Under the pieces are notes generated by a model, which saw nothing but the letters and a program-made list of their open reading frames with translations, had not been told where the DNA came from and made no database searches. Below, one piece after another: positions 51,615 through 61,032 of a stretch of 64,000 nucleotides of DNA. The number at the start of each line of letters is the position of its first letter. The first letter of the stretch is position 1. A program made the position numbers and the translations under genes. Source of the stretch: Streptomyces sulfonofaciens (GTDB taxonomy: Bacteria; Actinomycetota; Actinomycetes; Streptomycetales; Streptomycetaceae); assembly GCF_014656295.1 (NCBI RefSeq), contig NZ_BNCD01000001.1, positions 186,001 through 250,000 on the forward strand, in the 5' to 3' direction.

Positions 51615-53248
51615 CCGCCCTCGCCCTGCCCGGCACCGCCCGCACCGGCGGCTCCCGGCAGCTCGCCGGCACCGGCGCCCTGCTCAGGCTGGCACTGCGC
51701 AGGGACCGCGTGATGCTGCCCGCCTGGGTGCTGATCGTCGGCGGCGTCGTCGCCACCGGCTCCGGGGCCCTGAAGACCCTCTACGGCACCGCCGCCGAAC
51801 GCGCCGAGCTGGCGCGGTCGATGACCGCGAACAGCTCGTTGCGCTCCCTGTACGGGCCGGTGTTCTCGGACTCGGTCGGCGGCCTCGTCGCCTGGCGCTA
51901 CGGCGTCTTCGGCGCGGCGCTCGCGGGCGTGATGAGCATGCTCGTCGTCATCCGGCACACCAGGGAGGAGGAGGAGACGGGCCGTCAGGAGCTGCTGTCC
52001 TCCGCCATGGTGGGCCGCCGCGCGCCGCTGACCGCAGCGCTGCTCGCGGCCCTGGTCGCCAACGTCGCGATGGCGCTCGTCGTCACGGCGGGCCTGGCGG
52101 GCGAGGGCGCGGCGGGCGCGCTGGCGTTCGGGCTGTCCATCGGCGCCTGCGGCATGCTCTTCGCGACGACGGCGGCGATCGCCGCACAGCTCACCGAGAG
52201 CGCCCGGCTCGCCAGGGGCCTCACGACGGCGGTGGTCGGGCTCGCGTTCGTCCTGCACGCGGCGGGCGACGCGGCCACCGATGACGGCTCCTCGGTACTG
52301 ACCTGGCTGTCGCCGGTCGGCTGGACGGAGAACGTGCGCGCCTTCGCCTCGACGGGCACCGTCGTCGGCGGGTCCGGCGAACGCTGGTGGGTACTGCTGC
52401 TGTTCGTCGCGGCGACGGCCGTCCAGGGCGTGGCCGCCTACACGCTGGCCGGGCGGCGGGACGTGGGGATGAGCTTCCTGCCGACGCGGCCGGGCCCGGC
52501 CGCCGGCCGGATGGGCACCGCGGGCGCGCTCGCGGTGCGGCTGCAACGCGGCACCCTGCTCGGCTGGTGCCTCGGCTTCCTGGTCAGCGGCGCCGTGTTC
52601 GGCGGGATGACCGAGGGCGCGGCCGACCTGGTCGGCGACAACGAGCAGGCCAGGGAGATCTTCCAGCGGCTGGGCGGCCAGAGCGGTCTGACCCAGGCGT
52701 TCCTCGCGGGGATGGTGGGCGTGCTCGGCATGGTCGCCGCCCTGTACGGGGTGGCCTCGGTGCTCCGGCTGAACGGCGAGGAGAGCGCGGGCCGCGCCGA
52801 GCCGATCCTGGCGAACGCCGTCGGCCGGGTCCGCTGGGCCGCGGGCCACCTCGTCGTCGCCTACGGCGGTGCGGCGCTGGTGGTGCTGCTCGGCAGCGCG
52901 GGCCTCGCCCTCGGCTACGGGCACCGGGCGCCGGAACTCCTCGGTGCCGGCCTGGTCCAGTTGCCGGCGGTGTGGACGCTGACCGGGGTGACGCTGCTGC
53001 TGTACGCCGTGGCCCCGAGGGCCGCGACGGCGGGCTGGGCGGTGGCGGGCGTCTGCCTGGCCATCGGCTGGATCGGGCCCGCACTCGACCTGCCCCAGCC
53101 GGTCATGGACCTCTCGCCCTTCACCCACCTGCCCAAGCTGCCGGGTCCGCCCGTGCAGTGGTTCCCGGTGGTGCTGCTGACCGTCGTCGCGGCGGCCCTG
53201 GCCGCGGCCTCCCTCGCGGCGCTGCGGCGGCGGGACCTGGCCACCTGA
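51611..53248 (+). CDS. ABC exporter permease (COG3559-like, two six-helix halves)
   Basis: The 545-residue membrane protein consists of two homologous halves of about six helices. The N-half has [20 protein letters not shown] and [20 protein letters not shown]; the second half has [20 protein letters not shown] and [20 protein letters not shown]. Such permeases export polyketide-type antibiotics or other hydrophobic compounds in Streptomyces. The substrate is unknown. The ATG overlaps the ATPase stop by 4 bases. Confidence 0.9.
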   Translation: MTALALPGTARTGGSRQLAGTGALLRLALRRDRVMLPAWVLIVGGVVATGSGALKTLYGTAAERAELARSMTANSSLRSLYGPVFSDSVGGLVAWRYGVFGAALAGVMSMLVVIRHTREEEETGRQELLSSAMVGRRAPLTAALLAALVANVAMALVVTAGLAGEGAAGALAFGLSIGACGMLFATTAAIAAQLTESARLARGLTTAVVGLAFVLHAAGDAATDDGSSVLTWLSPVGWTENVRAFASTGTVVGGSGERWWVLLLFVAATAVQGVAAYTLAGRRDVGMSFLPTRPGPAAGRMGTAGALAVRLQRGTLLGWCLGFLVSGAVFGGMTEGAADLVGDNEQAREIFQRLGGQSGLTQAFLAGMVGVLGMVAALYGVASVLRLNGEESAGRAEPILANAVGRVRWAAGHLVVAYGGAALVVLLGSAGLALGYGHRAPELLGAGLVQLPAVWTLTGVTLLLYAVAPRAATAGWAVAGVCLAIGWIGPALDLPQPVMDLSPFTHLPKLPGPPVQWFPVVLLTVVAAALAAASLAALRRRDLAT

Positions 53249-53299
53249 CGGCGGCGGCGCACGGCGCGGCGGCCCGTCCCCGGGGGAGGGCGGTCCGCC

Positions 53300-54502
53300 T
53301 CAGACCTCCACCAGCAGTTCGCTCAGGCCCCGGATGACGGCACCCGGCTTGCGGACGGGTTCCGCGGCGAGCCGCAGCGACGGGGCCCTGCGCAGCAGCG
53401 CGCCGAAGGACGCGGTGAGTTCGATGCGGGCCAGGGGCGCGCCCAGGCAGTAGTGGATGCCCGCACCGAAGCTGATGTGGGGGTTGTCGGTGCGGGCCAG
53501 GTCGAGCCGATCGGGCGCGGCGAAGACGGCGGGGTCGCGGTTGGCGGAACCGAACAGGCAGGCGACCTCGCTGCCCCGCGGTATCCGCACGCCCGCCACC
53601 TCGATGTCCTCGAGCACCCAGCGCTCGAAGAGCTGGAGCGGGGTGTCGTAGCGCATCAGCTCCTCGACGGCGGTGGGCAGCAGCGACGGGTCGGCGCGCA
53701 GCGCGGCCAGTTGGTCGGGGTGCTCGAAGAGGGTCCACCAGCCGCCGGAGGTGGTGTGCACGGTGGCCTCGTGGCCGGCGTTGAGCAGCAGGGCGCAGGT
53801 GGAGACCATCTCCTGCTCGGTGAGCCGGTCCTCGTCGTCGTGCGCCGCGATCAGTGCGGAGACCAGGTCGTCGCCGGGCCGGGCGCGGCGCTCGGCGATC
53901 AGGGCGGCGAGGTAGGCGGAGAACTCCTCGGCGGCGCGCACCGCGCGGGACGCGGCACCGGCGGTCGGGTTCAGCTCGTACATGCCGACGATCGCGGCCG
54001 ACCAGGGCCGCAGCAGGGGCCTGTCGCCCTCGGGGACGCCGAGCATCTCGGCGATCACGGCCACCGGCAGCGGCTCAGCGAGCCCCGCGACCAGATCGCC
54101 CCCGCCGTCCGCGAGCAGGCCGTCGACCAGTTCCTCGGCCAGGGCCCGCACGTACGGCCGCAGCCGCTCGACGGTCCGCGGGGTGAACGCCTTCGACACC
54201 AGCCGCCGGATCCTGGTGTGCGCGGGCGGTTCCAGGTCGAGCAGCCCGGAGTCGTTGAGGGTGTGGAAGGGCTCCTGGTCGGCGGGCGGGGCCGGGCGCC
54301 CGAACTCCTCGTGGCTGAAGCGGTGCCGGTAGGAGCGGCCGAGGCGGCGGTCCCGCAGCAGTGCGGAGACGTCCGCGTGGTGCGGGATCAGGTACTGGTC
54401 CGACGCCTCGAAGTAGTGCACGCGCCCCGCGGCGCGCAGTTCGGCATAGGCCGGGTAGGGGTCGGCCTGGAACCGGGGTGACCAGGGGTCGAAGGCTGCC
54501 AT
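53300..54502 (-). CDS. Cytochrome P450 monooxygenase
   Basis: The 400-residue enzyme has the heme-binding loop FGAGIHYCLGAPLAR with its cysteine ligand, the EELMR ExxR motif, and the I-helix LLNAGHEATVHTTS with an AGHEAT oxygen-activating motif. It resembles the CYP107/CYP105-type bacterial class I P450s. No ferredoxin or reductase gene is adjacent. The ATG at 54502 starts MAAFDPWSPRFQADPYP, the expected P450 N-terminus; the frame further upstream is rejected. The substrate is unknown. Confidence 0.93.
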   Translation of the reverse strand: MAAFDPWSPRFQADPYPAYAELRAAGRVHYFEASDQYLIPHHADVSALLRDRRLGRSYRHRFSHEEFGRPAPPADQEPFHTLNDSGLLDLEPPAHTRIRRLVSKAFTPRTVERLRPYVRALAEELVDGLLADGGGDLVAGLAEPLPVAVIAEMLGVPEGDRPLLRPWSAAIVGMYELNPTAGAASRAVRAAEEFSAYLAALIAERRARPGDDLVSALIAAHDDEDRLTEQEMVSTCALLLNAGHEATVHTTSGGWWTLFEHPDQLAALRADPSLLPTAVEELMRYDTPLQLFERWVLEDIEVAGVRIPRGSEVACLFGSANRDPAVFAAPDRLDLARTDNPHISFGAGIHYCLGAPLARIELTASFGALLRRAPSLRLAAEPVRKPGAVIRGLSELLVEV

Positions 54503-54629
54503 GGTCGGACGGTAGCGAACGGGACGGGGCGGCACGGCGGCGAGGGGCCCGGGCCCGCCCGCCCGGGACGGCCGCGCGCCCCGGGCCCCTCGCGCATCCC
54601 GGACGCCGTGCCGCACCGCGGGTGCGGGC

Positions 54630-54775
54630 GGCGTTCCGGTCCGGGTCCTGGTGCCGGTCCGGGTTCCAGTTACGGTCCGGGCCCCGTCCCGGTTCCGGTT
54701 CAGGCCCGAAGGTCCCGGTTCCGGCCCAGGTTCCGGTTCCGGTCCGGGTCCCGGTTCCGGCCCGGGGTCGCGAAC
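54630..54775. repeat. GGTTCCGGTCCGG-type intergenic repeat
   Basis: The 305-base gap between the P450 and the sigma-factor gene is filled from about 54630 to 54775 with degenerate 6- and 12-base units of the form GGTTCCGGTCCGGG. No start codon or coding frame is credible in it. It looks like slippage-expanded DNA. Confidence 0.8.
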
Positions 54776-54807
54776 GGCGGTAGCGTGCCGGCGCCGCCGG
54801 GCGGGGC

Positions 54808-56319
54808 TCAGGTCTCGTCGGTCAGCTCGCGCAGGCGCCGCTTCAGATAGCGGCGCTCCGCCTCCGTGGCGCCCAGGGAGAGGGCCTCGCGGTAGGCGGC
54901 CGCGGCCTCGGTGCCGCGCCCCAGGCGGCGGAGCAGGTCGGCGCGGGTGGCCGGGAGCTGGCGGTAGCCGGTGAGGGCACCCTCCGCGGCCAGGGCGTCG
55001 ACCAGCACGAGACCGGCCTCGGGGCCCTCCGCCATGGCCACCGCGACCGCGCGGTTCAGCTCCACCACCGGGCTCGGCGCCCGCCTCGCGAGCTCCGCGT
55101 AGAGCAGGGCGATCTGCGGCCAGTCGGTGGCCTGCGGCTCGGCCGCGTCGGCGTGGCAGGCGGCGATGGCGGCCTGCACCTGGTAAGGGCCGGGGTACCG
55201 GCGGCGCAGGGCCCGGTCGAGCACCCCGAGGCCCTCGTCGATACGGCGCCGGTCCCAGAGGCCGCGGTCCTGCTCCTCCAGCGGCACCAGCGCACCGTCG
55301 GAGCCGGTGCGCGCGGCGCGCCGGGCGTCGTGCAGCAGCATCAGCGCGAGCAGGCCCTCCGCCTCCGCGCGCGGCCGGGGCCCGGCGCCCCCGGCATCCT
55401 GTGGCAGCAGGTCGACCACCAGCCGGGCCAGCCGGATGGCCTCCTCGGCGGGTTCCCTGCGCACCAGGGCCTCGCCGCGGGTCGCCGCGTACCCCTCGTT
55501 GAAGATCAGATAGAGCACCGCGAGCACGCCGGCGGTGCGCTCGGGGAGGCGGTGCGGCGGCGGGACGCGGAACGGGATCGAGGCGTTCCGGATCTTGTTC
55601 TTGGCGCGTACCAGACGCTGGGCCATGGTCGCCTCCGGAACCAGGAACGCCCGCGCGATCTCCGCCGTGCTCAGCCCCGCGAGGCTGCGCAGGGTCAGCG
55701 CCACCTGGGCCGTCAGGGGCAGGGCGGGGTGGCAGCAGGTGTAGATGAGTTCGAGGCGGTCGTCCAGGAAGGGATCCACCGGGCCCGCCCTGTCCACCGG
55801 GCCCGCGGCGCCCGCCCCCCTTCCCGTTCCCCCAGCCCGCGCTCCCGCGGCGCCCGCAGCCGTGGCACCGGACCCAGCGGCACCGGACCCCGGTGCCGCG
55901 GCGGGCCCGTCGGCTTCCGCCGCCTGTGCGGCCCCCTCCGCGGCGGCGTCGGCACCCGCCACCTCGGCCGTGCGCAGGTCACCGGCCAGTTCCCGGAGCT
56001 TGCGGCTCTCGGTGGCGGCGCGGCGCAGCCGGTCCAGGGCGGTGTTGCGGGCGGTGGTGGTGAGCCAGGCGCCGGGATTGCGCGGCACACCGAGCCGCGG
56101 CCAGCGCTCCAGGGCCTTGGCGAAGGACTCCTGCGCACACTCCTCCGCCAGGTCCCAGTCCCCGCAGAAGTGGATGAGCGCCGCCACGAGCCGCCCCCAC
56201 TCGGCGTCATAGGCCGCGGCCACCGCGTCGGCGACGGCGTGTTCGTCGCCCCCGGCGCCCGGGCCGCGCCCGCCGGCACCGCCGTGCCCGCCGGAGCCCG
56301 GCCCGCCGTCCACCACCAC
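54808..56319 (-). CDS. ECF42-type sigma factor with long C-terminal extension
   Basis: The 503-residue protein has sigma region 2 (LVAALIHFCGDWDLAEECAQ, then ESFAKALERWPRLG) and region 4 (LTLRSLAGLSTAEIARAFLV, then PEATMAQRLVRAKNKIR). The C-terminal 230 residues (DUF6596-like, with TPR-like helices) are typical of the ECF42/SigJ-like group, in which they control activity. A Gly/Ala insertion of about 60 residues lies between regions 2 and 4. The GTG start is 6 bases after the DGPF gene stop. The DGPF neighbour strongly supports the ECF42 assignment. Confidence 0.88.
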   Translation of the reverse strand: MVVDGGPGSGGHGGAGGRGPGAGGDEHAVADAVAAAYDAEWGRLVAALIHFCGDWDLAEECAQESFAKALERWPRLGVPRNPGAWLTTTARNTALDRLRRAATESRKLRELAGDLRTAEVAGADAAAEGAAQAAEADGPAAAPGSGAAGSGATAAGAAGARAGGTGRGAGAAGPVDRAGPVDPFLDDRLELIYTCCHPALPLTAQVALTLRSLAGLSTAEIARAFLVPEATMAQRLVRAKNKIRNASIPFRVPPPHRLPERTAGVLAVLYLIFNEGYAATRGEALVRREPAEEAIRLARLVVDLLPQDAGGAGPRPRAEAEGLLALMLLHDARRAARTGSDGALVPLEEQDRGLWDRRRIDEGLGVLDRALRRRYPGPYQVQAAIAACHADAAEPQATDWPQIALLYAELARRAPSPVVELNRAVAVAMAEGPEAGLVLVDALAAEGALTGYRQLPATRADLLRRLGRGTEAAAAYREALSLGATEAERRYLKRRLRELTDET

Positions 56320-56325
56320 CGCCGG

Positions 56326-56655
56326 TCACTCCGTCCAGAAGGGGCGTACCTCGACCATGCCGAGCCGGGCCATCGGGTGCTTGGCGGCGACCTCAACCGC
56401 CTCGTCCAGGTCGGCGCACTCGATCACGTCGAAGCCCGCCATCTGCTCCTTCGTCTCGGCGAAGGGGCCGTCGGTGACGAGGAGCTCGCCGTCCCGAACC
56501 CGTACGGTCGTCGCGTTCTCGGCCGGCCGCACGCGGCTGCCGAACTTCCGCACACCGCGTCCCTCCATCTCCGCCACCCAGGGCTCGGGGTCGCACTCCT
56601 CGGGAGCCGCCTGGACCGGCTCCGCCTCTTCGCAGATCAGCAGCAGGTACTTCAT
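56326..56655 (-). CDS. DGPF/YciI-like protein
   Basis: The 109-residue protein has the YCII fold and the characteristic VTDGPFAETKEQM motif (DGPF) about residue 65. It starts MKYLLLICEEAE. DGPF proteins are encoded beside ECF42 sigma factors, which is why they are taken as regulatory partners or targets; their biochemistry is uncertain. It is the first gene of the operon with the sigma factor. A 14-bp tandem array occupies its upstream region. Confidence 0.9.
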   Translation of the reverse strand: MKYLLLICEEAEPVQAAPEECDPEPWVAEMEGRGVRKFGSRVRPAENATTVRVRDGELLVTDGPFAETKEQMAGFDVIECADLDEAVEVAAKHPMARLGMVEVRPFWTE

Positions 56656-56681
56656 CGTGGTACGCCTCTCCTCGGCCGCCT

Positions 56682-56807
56682 GTTGTCGGCCGTCTGTTGT
56701 TGGCCGTCTCTTGGCGGCCGTCTCTTGGCGGCCGTCTCTTGGCGGCCGTCTGTTCTCGGCCGTCTGTTCTCGGCCGTCTGTCGTCGGCCGTCTGTCGTCG
56801 GCCGTCG
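56682..56807. repeat. 14-bp tandem array (9 units) upstream of the DGPF-ECF42 operon
   Basis: Nine consecutive 14-base units (consensus GTTSTCGGCCGTCT) each contain GGCCGTCT or GGCCGTCG. The array starts 27 bases upstream of the DGPF ATG and fills the leader and promoter region. The first four bases vary between units (GTTG, CTTG, GTTC, GTCG), while the core is constant. It may bind a protein repeatedly or simply be an expanded repeat. Confidence 0.9.
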
Positions 56808-56862
56808 TCCTACGGGCGTGTGCCGGCCGTCCCTCGCGAGTGTGCCGACTCCGTGCCGCACG

Positions 56863-57417
56863 TCAGGCGGCAGCGGCGGCCATCGCCGCCAGTGTGCGCG
56901 TCATATGGGCGCGCAACTGCTCCAGGCGCTCCGGGAACGCCTCCGGCTGCCGCCGTGCACCGGTGTCGCCGGGGCCGTGCTCGAAACTGTGCCGCACCAG
57001 CGTGCTGCCGGGGGTGGCACCGGGCCGCAGCTCGTAGCTCCACAGCGAACCCGGCGAGGCGGGGTCCTCGCTGCGGTCGAGCACCACCCAGGCGAAGGCG
57101 CCCGGCCGCTCGGCCCGGGTCACCACGCAGTGCACCTCGACCACGTGGTCGTCGGCGAAGCGGTTGCGACCGCGGAAGGACGCACCCGCCCGCGGGCCCG
57201 GCCGCTGCTCGTCCACCCATGCGCCGCCCACGCACTCGGGGCTGAACTCCCCGATCCGCGTCACGTCCGTGAGCACGTCCCACAGCCGCTCGGGGGACAC
57301 GCCGAACTCCCCCTCGACGTCGACCCGGGCACCCGTCACACCGTCCCGGGCCACGCCGCTCTGGCCCCCGCCCCGCACGGCGCCCCCGCCGATCACCACA
57401 CCGTCCTGAACATCCAC
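56863..57417 (-). CDS. SRPBCC-family protein
   Basis: The 184-residue protein has the polyketide-cyclase/START-like fold: ARVDVEGEFGVSPERLWDVL at the start of the domain, TRIGEFSPECVGGAWVDEQR, and a C-terminal helix (PEAFPERLEQLRAHMTRTLA). Such proteins bind hydrophobic ligands in a central cavity. The GTG at 57417 with GGAGGG upstream is chosen; the longer frame to 57600 encodes Arg-rich noise. No partner is evident. Confidence 0.82.
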   Translation of the reverse strand: MDVQDGVVIGGGAVRGGGQSGVARDGVTGARVDVEGEFGVSPERLWDVLTDVTRIGEFSPECVGGAWVDEQRPGPRAGASFRGRNRFADDHVVEVHCVVTRAERPGAFAWVVLDRSEDPASPGSLWSYELRPGATPGSTLVRHSFEHGPGDTGARRQPEAFPERLEQLRAHMTRTLAAMAAAAA

Positions 57418-57622
57418 GGTCCGTCCGCCCTCCGCGTGCCGGGCCGGCCGTTCCGGCCCGTCTGCCCCCACGACGAACGGACCCCCGCGGTATCGACACC
57501 CGGGGCGAGGAAAAATTCGGGGCAGCCGGAACCACGGCACCGCACGAGCCGGGCGGTGAGGGGGGAGAGCGCCGCCGCACCCGCGGCGGCGCCCCCGCAC
57601 ACCCGGGCGGGCCCGGCCCCGT

Positions 57623-58288
57623 TCAGCCGGGTACCACCAGGCGGGCCTCGTAGGCGAAGACGGCGGCCTGGGTGCGGTCCCGCAGGCCCAGCTTGACCAG
57701 GATCCGGCTCACATGGGTCTTGATGGTGGACTCAGCGACCACCAGCCGCCCCGCGATCTCACCGTTCGACAGGCCCTGCGCGATCAGCACCAGCACCTCC
57801 GTCTCCCGGTCGGTCAGCTCCCCGTACGCCCCCTGCCCCGGCACCGGCAGCCGCGGTGCCTCGGTGAGCCGGGAGAACTCGGTGATCAGCCGGCGCGTCA
57901 CGGTCGGGGCGAGCAGCGCCTCCCCGGACGCCACCACCCGCACCCCGTCGGCCAGTTGCTGCGCGGAGGCGTCCTTCAGCAGGAACCCGGACGCACCCGC
58001 GCGCAGCGCCTGGTACACGTACTCGTCGAGATCGAAGGTGGTCAGCACCAGCACCTTGGCGTCCGCGTCCGCGGCGACGATCTCGCGGGTGGCCTCGATG
58101 CCGTTCAGCTCGGGCATCCGGATGTCCATCAGGACCACGTCCGGTGCCAGCGCCCGCACCCGCTCCACGGCCTCCCGGCCGTTCACCGCCTCGCCGACCA
58201 CCTCGATGCCCGGCATCGCGTTCAGCAGGACCGAGAAGCCCTCGCGGACCATCATCTGGTCGTCGGCGATCAGCACCCGGATCGTCAT
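57623..58288 (-). CDS. NarL/LuxR-type response regulator
   Basis: The 221-residue regulator has a receiver domain with acidic pocket (LIADD near residue 10) and the phosphoacceptor Asp55 in VVLMDIRMPELNG, plus Lys in GFLLKDAS. The C-terminal LuxR HTH reads LTDRETEVLVLIAQGLSNGE followed by STIKTHVSRIL. Its ATG overlaps the kinase stop by 4 bases, so the pair is coupled. Output genes are not known. Confidence 0.94.
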   Translation of the reverse strand: MTIRVLIADDQMMVREGFSVLLNAMPGIEVVGEAVNGREAVERVRALAPDVVLMDIRMPELNGIEATREIVAADADAKVLVLTTFDLDEYVYQALRAGASGFLLKDASAQQLADGVRVVASGEALLAPTVTRRLITEFSRLTEAPRLPVPGQGAYGELTDRETEVLVLIAQGLSNGEIAGRLVVAESTIKTHVSRILVKLGLRDRTQAAVFAYEARLVVPG

Positions 58289-59769
58289 GCCGGCTCCCCC
58301 TCCCCGTTCTCCCCGCCCCCGGCGCGGCCGGCGGCCTCGCGTGCGGGCCCGGCCGCCACCGGCAGGAAGGCCACCACCTCGTACCCGCCGTCGTCCGCCG
58401 GTGCCGCGGTCATCTCGCCGCCCAGCATGGCCACCCGCTCCCGCATCCCGGTGACACCGTGCCCGGCGCCCGGCGACGGCCTGGCCGGCTCGGTGGCCGG
58501 GCCGTTCACGATCCTGAGGCCGATGCCGCCGAGCACATGGCTGACCTCCACCACCGCACGCGCGCCCGGCGCATGGCGCAGGACGTTGCTCAGCGCCTCC
58601 TGCACGATGCGGTACGCCGAGAGCTCCACGCCCTGCGGCAGCTCGCGCACCGCGCCGGTCACCGTCTTCGTCACGTCCAGCCCCGCCTCGCGGACGTTGG
58701 CCAGCAGCGCGTCCAGGTCGCCGAGGGTGGGCTGCGGGGCGTCCGGCGCCTGGTAGTCCTCGGCGCGCACCACCCCGAGCAGGCGGCGCAGCTCGGCGAG
58801 CGCGGCCACCGCGTTCTCCCGGATGGTCACGAACGCCTGCTCCAGCTCCGGCGGCGGGTCCTGCACCCGGTACGGGGCGGCCTCCGCCTGGATCGCCACC
58901 ACCGACATGTGGTGGGCCACCACGTCGTGCAGCTCGCGCGCGATGGTGGTGCGCTCCTCCAGCAGGGTGCGGCGGGACCGCTCGGCCGCGCTGACGTGGC
59001 GCTCCGCGGTGACCTCCTGCTGGGCGGTGCGGCGGATGTGGCGCACGGCGACGCACAGCAGCAGGACCGCGGACACCACCAGCATGGGCCCCGAGTCCGA
59101 GCCCCCGCCCTGGTCGAGCAGGACCGAGCCCACCACGCCGTACACGGCGGTCAGCCCCCACATCCAGGCGGCGGCCCGCGGCCCGGTGCGCAGCGCCACC
59201 ACCGTCAGCACGGTCAGGTGGCCGAGGAAGGCGCCCGGCAGCCAGGGCACGTCGTCCGGATAGCCCCAGGCGGCGACGGCCGCGCAGCCCAGCAGCGACC
59301 CGGCGAGCGAGGCCCAGAAGGCGGCGACCGGGCGTACCAGGGTGAGCAGCACGGCCGCCGCCGGCAGCACCCCGTCAAGCGCGGCCAGCCCGGTGGAGCC
59401 GCTGTACGGGTCGGCGCCGCTGTTGTACCCGATCAGCAGCGTGAACAGGGCCAGCACCACCACCACGGCGTGCGGGGCCCACACCATCGGCCGCCGCAGC
59501 CGCGACGGCAGGTGCCGGGTCAGGACGCCGTCCGTGCTCCCCGGCGGCAGCGGCCGGTACGCGGCGGCGTCCTCGACGAGGTCCTGGCGCAGACCGCGCA
59601 GGGCGTGCACGGCGAACCGGTACTCGGGGGTGCGGGGCAGTTTGGAGGCGGCGGCCGCCTCGGGGAGCGCGCCCGCGGACGGGTAAGGAGCGGTCGGGAC
59701 GGTGTGCCGGTCTCTGCCCGGGGCGGGGCGCGCGGGGTCTGCCGGGTGCGGCGCGGGGCTGTCGCTCAT
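58285..59769 (-). CDS. DesK/NarX-type sensor histidine kinase
   Basis: The 494-residue kinase has a Pro-rich cytoplasmic start, about six membrane segments (residues 95-245) without a large sensor domain, and a HisKA_3 dimerisation domain (ERTTIARELHDVVAHHMSVV with the phospho-His at about 281). The HATPase_c domain includes YRIVQEALSNVLRHAPGA and the GHGVTGMRERV G box. The ATG at 59769 gives MSDSPAPHPAD; a GTG three codons upstream is possible. It transfers phosphate to the adjacent regulator. Confidence 0.93.
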   Translation of the reverse strand: MSDSPAPHPADPARPAPGRDRHTVPTAPYPSAGALPEAAAASKLPRTPEYRFAVHALRGLRQDLVEDAAAYRPLPPGSTDGVLTRHLPSRLRRPMVWAPHAVVVVLALFTLLIGYNSGADPYSGSTGLAALDGVLPAAAVLLTLVRPVAAFWASLAGSLLGCAAVAAWGYPDDVPWLPGAFLGHLTVLTVVALRTGPRAAAWMWGLTAVYGVVGSVLLDQGGGSDSGPMLVVSAVLLLCVAVRHIRRTAQQEVTAERHVSAAERSRRTLLEERTTIARELHDVVAHHMSVVAIQAEAAPYRVQDPPPELEQAFVTIRENAVAALAELRRLLGVVRAEDYQAPDAPQPTLGDLDALLANVREAGLDVTKTVTGAVRELPQGVELSAYRIVQEALSNVLRHAPGARAVVEVSHVLGGIGLRIVNGPATEPARPSPGAGHGVTGMRERVAMLGGEMTAAPADDGGYEVVAFLPVAAGPAREAAGRAGGGENGEGEPA

Positions 59770-60163
59770 ACCCGGCACGGTAGGCCCCGCGACGGCTCGC
59801 GGTCGTCCCCTCCCAGGAGGGTTGCCGGGGGTCCGTCTCAGGTACTACGCGCTCGCGGGAAGCCGTGGGCGGTGCGCGGTGGGCGGTGGGCACGTGGCCG
59901 GGACACCGTCAGGACACCGCCCCGGCGGGCGCCGGCCTCCGCCGACGCCCGCGACGGGGCCGGGCGCACGACGCTCGTGACGACGCCGGACGCCGGACAC
60001 CGGACGCACGTGACAGCGGCGGACGCGCCCGCGGCCCGGCTCCGGAGGCCGGACGCCCGACTCCGGAGCCGGGCTCCGGACGGCCGACGCCCGTAACGAG
60101 GCCCGGCGCCCGTACCGGGCCCGCGCCAGGTCGTACCCGTGCGCGCAACGCCGCCTCGGCCGC
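59770..60163. other. 394-base intergenic region with GGACGCC-type repeats
   Basis: Between the kinase start and the DJ-1 stop lies repetitive DNA with many degenerate copies of GGACGCC and ACGCCCG, and small hairpins such as CCGGAG-CCGGG-CTCCGG (about 60070-60088), which may help terminate the DJ-1 transcript. No gene was recognised in it. Confidence 0.55.
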
Positions 60164-60730
60164 TCAGGACAGGGGCGCCTCCTTCCGCAGCACCTCGATG
60201 AAGGCCCGCATCCAGCCCGGGTGGTCGGGCCAGGCGCGGGCGGAGACCAGGGTGCCGTCCACCACGGCGTCGCCGTCCTGGTACTGCGCGCCGGCGGCCA
60301 GGACGTCCGGTTCCAGGGCCGGGTAGGCGGCGGTCCGCCGGCCGGAGAGCACACCCGCCGCCGCGGTGATCTGCGGGCCGTGGCAGATCTGCGCGACCGG
60401 CTTGCCCGCGGCGAAGAAGTGCTCGACGATCCGCTTCAGGTGCGCGTCGCCCCGCAGGTACTCCGGCGCCCTGCCGCCGGGGACGACCAGCGCGGCGTAC
60501 TGCTCCGGCTCGACCTCCTCGAAGGCCGCGTCCGCGGGCCAGGTGTACCCCGGCTTCTCCGTGTACGTGTCGAAGCCGTCCTCGAAGTCGTGCACCACGA
60601 ACCGCAGTTTCTTGCGGGCCGGTGCGGCGACCACCACTTCGTAGCCTTCCTCCCGCAGCCGCTGGTAGGGGTACATCACCTCCAGGGACTCGGCCGCGTC
60701 CCCGGTCACCAGCAGGATCTTCACCGTCAT
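60164..60730 (-). CDS. DJ-1/PfpI family protein
   Basis: The 188-residue protein has the PfpI fold: KILLVTGDAAESLEVMYPYQ at the start, an ALVVPGGRAPEYLRGD segment, and the nucleophile elbow VAQICHGPQ with its Cys. The usual Glu partner is in GDAAESLE. It may be a stress-related amidase/glyoxalase-type or deglycase-like enzyme; the activity is not known. The ATG at 60730 is chosen because upstream residues are repeat-derived. It is divergent from the secreted protein at 61033. Confidence 0.88.
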   Translation of the reverse strand: MTVKILLVTGDAAESLEVMYPYQRLREEGYEVVVAAPARKKLRFVVHDFEDGFDTYTEKPGYTWPADAAFEEVEPEQYAALVVPGGRAPEYLRGDAHLKRIVEHFFAAGKPVAQICHGPQITAAAGVLSGRRTAAYPALEPDVLAAGAQYQDGDAVVDGTLVSARAWPDHPGWMRAFIEVLRKEAPLS

Positions 60731-60840
60731 CGCTGAACTCCCGTCCTCTCGGCGCGTACGGGCCCCGACGGCCCTCGCCCCGCCCACGTCGTCCACGATG
60801 CCCGCTGCGGGGCCGGCTGACCCGTCCGCCGGACGAAAGG

Positions 60841-60931
60841 CCCGGCACGGCGCCCGTCCGCACGGACGGACAGCCCGGCACGACGCCCCTCCGCACGGAC
60901 GAACAGCCCGGCACGGCGCCCGTACCGCCGC
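60841..60931. repeat. 33-bp repeat (three units) between divergent genes
   Basis: Units begin with CCCGGCACGGCGCCCGT at 60841, 60874 and 60907, exactly 33 bases apart; the last is incomplete. They lie in the 302-base gap between the DJ-1 gene and the secreted SH3-like gene. No gene was recognised in the gap. Confidence 0.85.
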
Positions 60932-61032
60932 GGGCCCGCGGCACGGATCCGCGGTGCGGGGTATTCCGGCCGCCCCCCCGGGTAGCCCTCCGAGCGACCC
61001 GTCTGCCCGGTACCGCAACCGTGGGAGGACAC

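Noticed and set aside
56682..56807. CRISPR or replication iterons
   Set aside because: No spacers and no replication gene nearby; a direct tandem array in an operon leader.
53300..57417. Secondary-metabolite cluster built around the P450
   Set aside because: The P450, ECF42 pair and SRPBCC gene lack any scaffold-forming enzyme nearby; co-function is not supported.
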